From positions 18,963,501 through 19,027,500 of the forward strand of contig NC_091107.1 of assembly GCF_024713975.1 (NCBI RefSeq): a DNA stretch of 64,000 nucleotides. Reading direction: 5' to 3'. The stretch comes from Paralichthys olivaceus. Taxonomy: Eukaryota > Chordata > Actinopteri > Pleuronectiformes > Paralichthyidae. The position numbers and the translations under genes were made by a program. Positions 59,483-64,000 of this stretch are shown here, in pieces (within the stretch, counting starts at the first letter, position 1; each line of letters begins with the position of its first letter). A model generated the notes under the pieces. The model saw nothing but the letters and a program-made list of their open reading frames with translations, had not been told where the DNA came from and did not search any database.

Positions 59483-60839
59483 TATTGGACGTACAGTGAT
59501 GCACACACGCCTGCAGACACACACGGAACAGTCCAGTGGTCTCTGCTAGCAGTACAGACAGATGTCTTTTTGGCAGCTCATAACCTGTATCTCACAACCT
59601 GCTCAGCTTGCACAGAGCAGGTAATGACATGTACAAGGTATTATTGGATGCATTAATAGAAATGAAAACTACAGTCCTCCCGAGATTATGTCAATATTAA
59701 TCAGCGTTGATATTGAGAAGACATTCCCGGGGCTTTCTTTACATTCAGAGTTACAACAGATTTAATGTAATGCATCTATTGATTACAGAGCAGGGGATGA
59801 TACCGTATCTGTCAGTATTCTCTGTTGGGAAGAGCCTGTTTACAAAGACCTTGGATGCTGCACTTGGTAAACGTATTGACCAGTAACTGGCTTGTTCAAA
59901 TAAACCCCTGCTCATGAATATTGACCGACACCCCATAAAATATTGACAAGTGTGCTGTGCTGGATCCTTGGTTGTGTGTTGCTGTTTGTTTCCCTGCAGA
60001 TGCATACAATGATAGCATTCTTTCAAAATGTATTCACATGAGTGTTACACTCAGCTGTAAATAGCCAAAAAGTATTTGTTTGCCTGTAAAAAGCAGAATT
60101 ATCATTCAATGTAGTTAGTCATGGTCATGAGTATGATGAGAACCTGGAGACATTACAGTTTGAGGTAAGAGCTCATAAAACTTGTAGGGAAACTTCTTTT
60201 CTTTTCCCACTGTGTTCATCATTTCATGGTTCAATACCTTGTTCATTCAAAATCAAATCTTCATTTGCAGATCAAATGAGTCCTAAAGTGTTTCTTAAGG
60301 TTTCTGTTGCATTTCATTAATCCACTGCTCACTGAGATGTCAATTCCATTTTCAAACATAATACAAACTGCTCAAACAACCCTGCACATATAAAACTTAA
60401 ATGAAGGTCAGTATGTGTTTATGTGCGTGTTCTGACCAGGGCTGTCTAACCTGTGATGCTGGTTGCAGCTTTCTCTTTGAATCTGCAACAGTGACCTATG
60501 ATTAACTGGATTCTGTTTTTGCATCATTTTTAGAATCAATATTTTCATGAAACTGAATTTGCTTTTATATAAGTTAAAAGATTTACTTAACTGTTGTTGT
60601 TCATCGTACTTTGAGGTCTGTTAAGCAATTAATACAATCTTCAAACCCCAGCACACAACTTCTCAAAATATTCATACCATTGTGCTTTAACTTTGCAGAC
60701 AAATTGCGAAATAGAAAGTTATTCGAGGAATGTTGCTACTATGACCAAGATCAGCACCTGCAACTCCAGTGAATTTGTGTCAGTCTGCTGAAATAGTAAA
60801 AATCAAATTTATAAAAATAACTTGGGAAAACATATTATT

Positions 60840-61140
60840 GCTGGTGGGCCAGTTTAAACATGCGGGCTGCCAGTCGTTGGCCACTGGTGTGGTTTATCTG
60901 AGGATGTGGAAGAAGACATGTTGAACTCGGACCACGGACTCACTGTTAAGCCCCACCCCCCACTGACTGTAAATGTATTAATTCTGAACTTATCATGAGT
61001 CCAAATCACAGCAAATTTGACACTGCACTTCAATGGGCCATTAACAACACACATGCCAAGTGTGAAGCCCATAATATGAACGGTTATTGAGATATGCGTT
61101 CCACGTACAGACAGACAGATTTGTGGAAGACAGACGTAGA
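60840..61140 (+). repeat. Dispersed repeat, copy 2 of the intron-9 family
   Basis: 'gaagaagacatgttgaactc', 'gactgtaaatgtattaattc', 'caaatttgacactgcacttc', 'aatgggcc', 'attgagatatgcgttccacg' and a terminal CAGACAGA run. It is better preserved than the copy at 19180-19450. Confidence 0.7.
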
Positions 61141-61559
61141 GTGTAAGGTCCAAATGTCTGAAATCCCTTCATTCAATTGACTGGTACTCAGACCTTAACA
61201 ATAATGAGCTGAAAATGGAATGTAGACTCATGAGTGGACGCAAACAGGGACCATTGTCTCTCACATCTGTTGTTTGTTACATAGCGGTCGGCGATAACCA
61301 TCAATCACAGCGCTACTTCAATTTACACATTTGTGCAAGTGTTGCAATTTTTTTTACAACGTGATCAACTAATGTAATGAGCGCAGTGCAGGAAGCTGAG
61401 GGGCGAGGCTGAAAGGGGGCGGGGGGGTGTTGATGTGAGCTGATGTGAGCTGGTGACAGTGCTGATGGGGCAATCAAGTCCTATCATGAGGAGGCGAGGC
61501 TTACTGGGTGGTAAATAGGCTCTATATCAATCGTTGAGGAGGGGAGGGGAACACGTGGG

Positions 61560-61640
61560 CTCTGGAGCCCCCTCCATCCCACACACAGCCTCCAATTAAA
61601 CAATTAGGGGCAGAGGCTGCTCTGATCCTGCTGCACAAGG
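61560..61640. promoter_or_regulatory. Possible conserved non-coding element
   Basis: CCAATTAAACAATTAGGGGC, followed by mixed non-repetitive sequence, carries two homeodomain half-sites. It lies 90 bp before the (CT)n tract and the cysteine-rich open frame. Confidence 0.25.
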
Positions 61641-61723
61641 GCCTCCACTACATCAACAGCCCTTCAGCCACCACGCTACATGCCCTTGAGTTGAACTCTA
61701 ACATCCCCATTGCTCTCTGATAA

Positions 61724-61725
<2 letters not shown>

Positions 61726-61759
<34 letters not shown>
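61726..61759. repeat. (CT)n microsatellite acting as a possible polypyrimidine tract
   Basis: Thirty-four bases of CT, followed at once by GATCTAATTGCAG, a branch-point-like and acceptor-like sequence on the plus strand. Confidence 0.9.
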
Positions 61760-61762
<3 letters not shown>

Positions 61763-61773
61763 CTAATTGCAGC

Positions 61774-62199
61774 ATTCCATATGGATGGTGGGAAAACTGC
61801 AGTGTCTGCAAACCTGGATGTATTTCCTGTGGCTGCTGTTTCCTTTATTATGGCACAAACTGCCGTAATCCGAGAGTAAGACTGAGGATTGCATCGTACC
61901 ATTATCTTTATGTGCCCATGTACACTCTGTTGGACCCTGGGTGTATAACCTTCTACACGTGTCCTTTGAAATTGAGTGTCCCCATTGTCAAAGAAAACAA
62001 CTGTCCTGACAAATATTGATGCATGAGCTGGGAAGTCCACATCGTGAACCTGAACAATTACACCACCCTGAGACTCAGTGAATGCTGTTTCCTTGGATGT
62101 GGCCCACCCTACAGTGTCACTGAGAAGAAAATGACAAAGCACCATGTCACAGAGGAATGCCAGGCATGTTGTAGCCAGTCACCCAGGTCACACTCCTGA
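61774..62199 (+). pseudogene. Unassigned cysteine-rich open frame interrupted by one TGA
   Basis: Behind the acceptor CTAATTGCAG (AG at 61771-61772) one frame stays open for 81 codons, meets TGA at 62017-62019, then stays open for 59 more codons to TGA at 62197-62199. It has about 17 cysteines in 140 codons, with clusters such as ENCSVCKPGCISCGCCF, SECCFLGCGPP and EECQACCS. This is unusual for random sequence and looks like a disulphide-rich secreted exon or a decayed one. I recognise no family. No exon before or after it could be joined, and the opposite strand is also open, so chance remains possible. Confidence 0.25.
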
Positions 62200-64000
62200 C
62201 CGCAGGCCAGTTTTATGGTTTTGCTGACAGCTGCTTTTGATAGTGTAATTGTGACAATGATCTCACTCTCCCTCTCTCTCTCGCTCTTCCTCTGTCTCGA
62301 GGAGCTCTGCGCTCAGCCTTCCTCCCAGCGGGGGAGGTGGGAGAGCACATTTCATTAGCTTTCAATTCATAGTGAATTTATTAATCCCATGCTGGTTCTG
62401 CAGGGTGGAAGGCTGCCTAAGAAGGGGGGAAATATCTTCGATATAGACACCTTTTTCCTCCATCTGCTTACAATGTGTGTGCAAAAGTGTATGAAAGAGG
62501 GATGGGAAGAGGGAGGTGGAGGGGATGGGTGTGGGGGGCAAAGGAACCAAGAAGGCGGGAAGGGGAGAGGGGAGAATAACAACGACGGGCTAACAACAAG
62601 GGCTTGTGAAAAGACTGCAGCAGGAAAAAGTGTGTCAGATCATTTACCAGCGGGGATGCGCGACTTCGTCTTTTTAAAGGCAGCAGCCCTGCAGAAAGGC
62701 TCTTGTCTAGTCAGCACTGCAACAAAGGCACAGCCATGGCTCTATTTGAGCGCCTGGAATGTTCCTGTGTGCACGGGGCCAGCACCGAATAGTGAACCCT
62801 CGGCTCCATCAAGGGAGAGAGCGCAGAGTTCACCTCGGCCAGACCTCGGGCCCCAGATAGAGAAGCAAAGCTGTGTTGCAACAACGGGGCTGACAAGCAC
62901 TTCACACTATTTAACGACAGAAGTGATTCAACAAAGAGCAGCTCTCTGCCTAACTGCCTCTGAATAACACTGTTTGACATTGTTCTGAAGAGACTGAGAC
63001 AGAGAGCGTTGTAGCGCACTGGCCCTGTACCAAAGCAGGTTGTATAGAGTTGTATGTGAGCTGGTGTCAGATTAAAAAAAAAAAGTTTATGAATTCCTTG
63101 TGAAGACAGGGAACAAGGAGACAGCTTTTACTCTTATTAACCGGCAAATCCGAATATCCAAAAGACATTGGTTTGGAAAAGCTGCCAGGAGTACAGAAAA
63201 GTAGAACTCAAAACACTTTAGATTGCATTTTCTGCATTTGACATCTCCTTCTTACCCTGATGAGCTCACAAAACCTGAATACCTGCCAATCAGCCCACAC
63301 ACTTTATCTGACTGAGATCAGACAATCACACAGCAACACTGGATTGACCTTTCATGCATTCATTTCTAATCAACTTCCCTGATGAGATCCTCCACTACAA
63401 GACCGTTCAAAAGGAGTACGGCTTATTCTGCAGCGATCATCAAGAAGAGTCAACTGCAAAGTTTGAAATAAGTCCAATAAGATTTCCTTCGGTATTTCAT
63501 TCTCCATGTTTCTATACTGAAATGATAACTCTATCCAGTATGATGTAATGACATGTAATATCCTAATGTCTGTTTGTTCCATATGTATCTATTTACTTTT
63601 TTTTATAATAATGTAATGTAATAAAAACAATGTCTGTGATGTGATTAACAATAAATTGGATCTTGATCTTGAACAGTGAAATCCAAAGAATACAAATTTG
63701 ACTACGTCTGAACTGAAACCAAACAAGAACCAATTAAATGTTGTGCATTCTGTTTCCTCCTGATTAACTTTTATTTTCATTGCCTCTCTCACCAGCCAAC
63801 TGCGTCATTATGTTTTATCTTGCAGCACAAGTTAGAGTAGAGTTACTCTGCTCTTTCCAAGCTGCCACTTTATCAGCAGCTTTTAGTGCTGTTGCACTTT
63901 TATTTTCATGTTTTATTCCCTCCTTTAAGACCAAATTCACTAATATACAGTGGTTACCACATATGACAAATGCACAGGTCAGTTTATTCATTTATTCAAA

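Larger units (their letters stand above)
31271..64000. other. Gene-poor interval with repeats and possible regulatory elements
   Basis: No exon of a recognised protein family was found over about 32.7 kb. I looked for exons of genes that flank this block in other vertebrates (tubulin delta, HEATR6, BCAS3, T-box) and saw no convincing match, though short exons could escape. The interval contains microsatellites, at least eight interspersed-repeat copies, three exon-like segments (46766-47091, 49551-49655, 54070-54134), a cysteine-rich open frame (61774-62199) and AT-rich homeodomain-motif clusters. Confidence 0.55.

Noticed and set aside
61648..62145. 165-codon minus-strand open frame
   Set aside because: It runs through the (CT)n tract as an Arg-Glu repeat and lies opposite the cysteine-rich plus frame. 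It looks like an antisense by-product, has no acceptor or donor that fits, and resembles no family I know.
61774..62199. Selenoprotein interpretation of the in-frame TGA
   Set aside because: I cannot identify a SECIS element downstream, the family is unknown, and a simple stop or pseudogene explains the TGA equally well.
62389..62967. 192-codon plus-strand open frame
   Set aside because: Glycine-rich low-complexity middle, no recognisable domain, no supporting splice sites or promoter; length alone is not enough.

Overview
This is vertebrate nuclear DNA from a teleost fish, most likely a percomorph-type genome. The evidence is spliced genes with GT-AG introns, the fish version of the miR-21 hairpin, long (TG)n tracts and several dispersed repeat families I know from teleosts. 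The species cannot be named from the sequence. Nothing bacterial, phage-like or CRISPR-like is present.

Layout: (1) Bases 1-1633 hold the miR-21 hairpin (623-695) inside what looks like its primary transcript, ending near an AATAAA at 1628. In vertebrates this lies just behind vmp1, which must be off the left edge. (2) Bases 1.64-11.98 kb are intergenic, with repeat fragments and one strong CTCF-like motif. Human has TUBD1 here; I see no tubulin exon. (3) rps6kb1 (p70 S6 kinase 1) runs forward from 12179 to 22417. Fifteen coding exons join without a frame error into 506 codons plus stop, and every regulatory phosphosite region is intact. (4) rnft1 (RING finger and transmembrane E3 ligase) runs in reverse from 30863 to 26857. 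Nine coding exons join into 426 codons plus stop. The two genes are tail to tail, and their candidate poly(A) signals lie about 50 bp apart. The order mir21 - rps6kb1 - rnft1 matches human 17q23. (5) Bases 31.1-64 kb contain no protein gene I can identify. The stretch has repeats, microsatellites, AT-rich homeodomain-motif clusters that look like conserved non-coding elements, and a few exon-like segments with good splice sites.

The genes are neighbours by conserved synteny, not an operon. S6K1 is a cytosolic/nuclear kinase downstream of mTORC1 and PDK1. RNFT1 is an ER-membrane ubiquitin ligase. miR-21 is a regulatory RNA.

The most puzzling item is 61774-62199. It is a cysteine-rich open frame, broken by a single TGA, directly behind a very strong splice acceptor. 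I could not assign it to a family.
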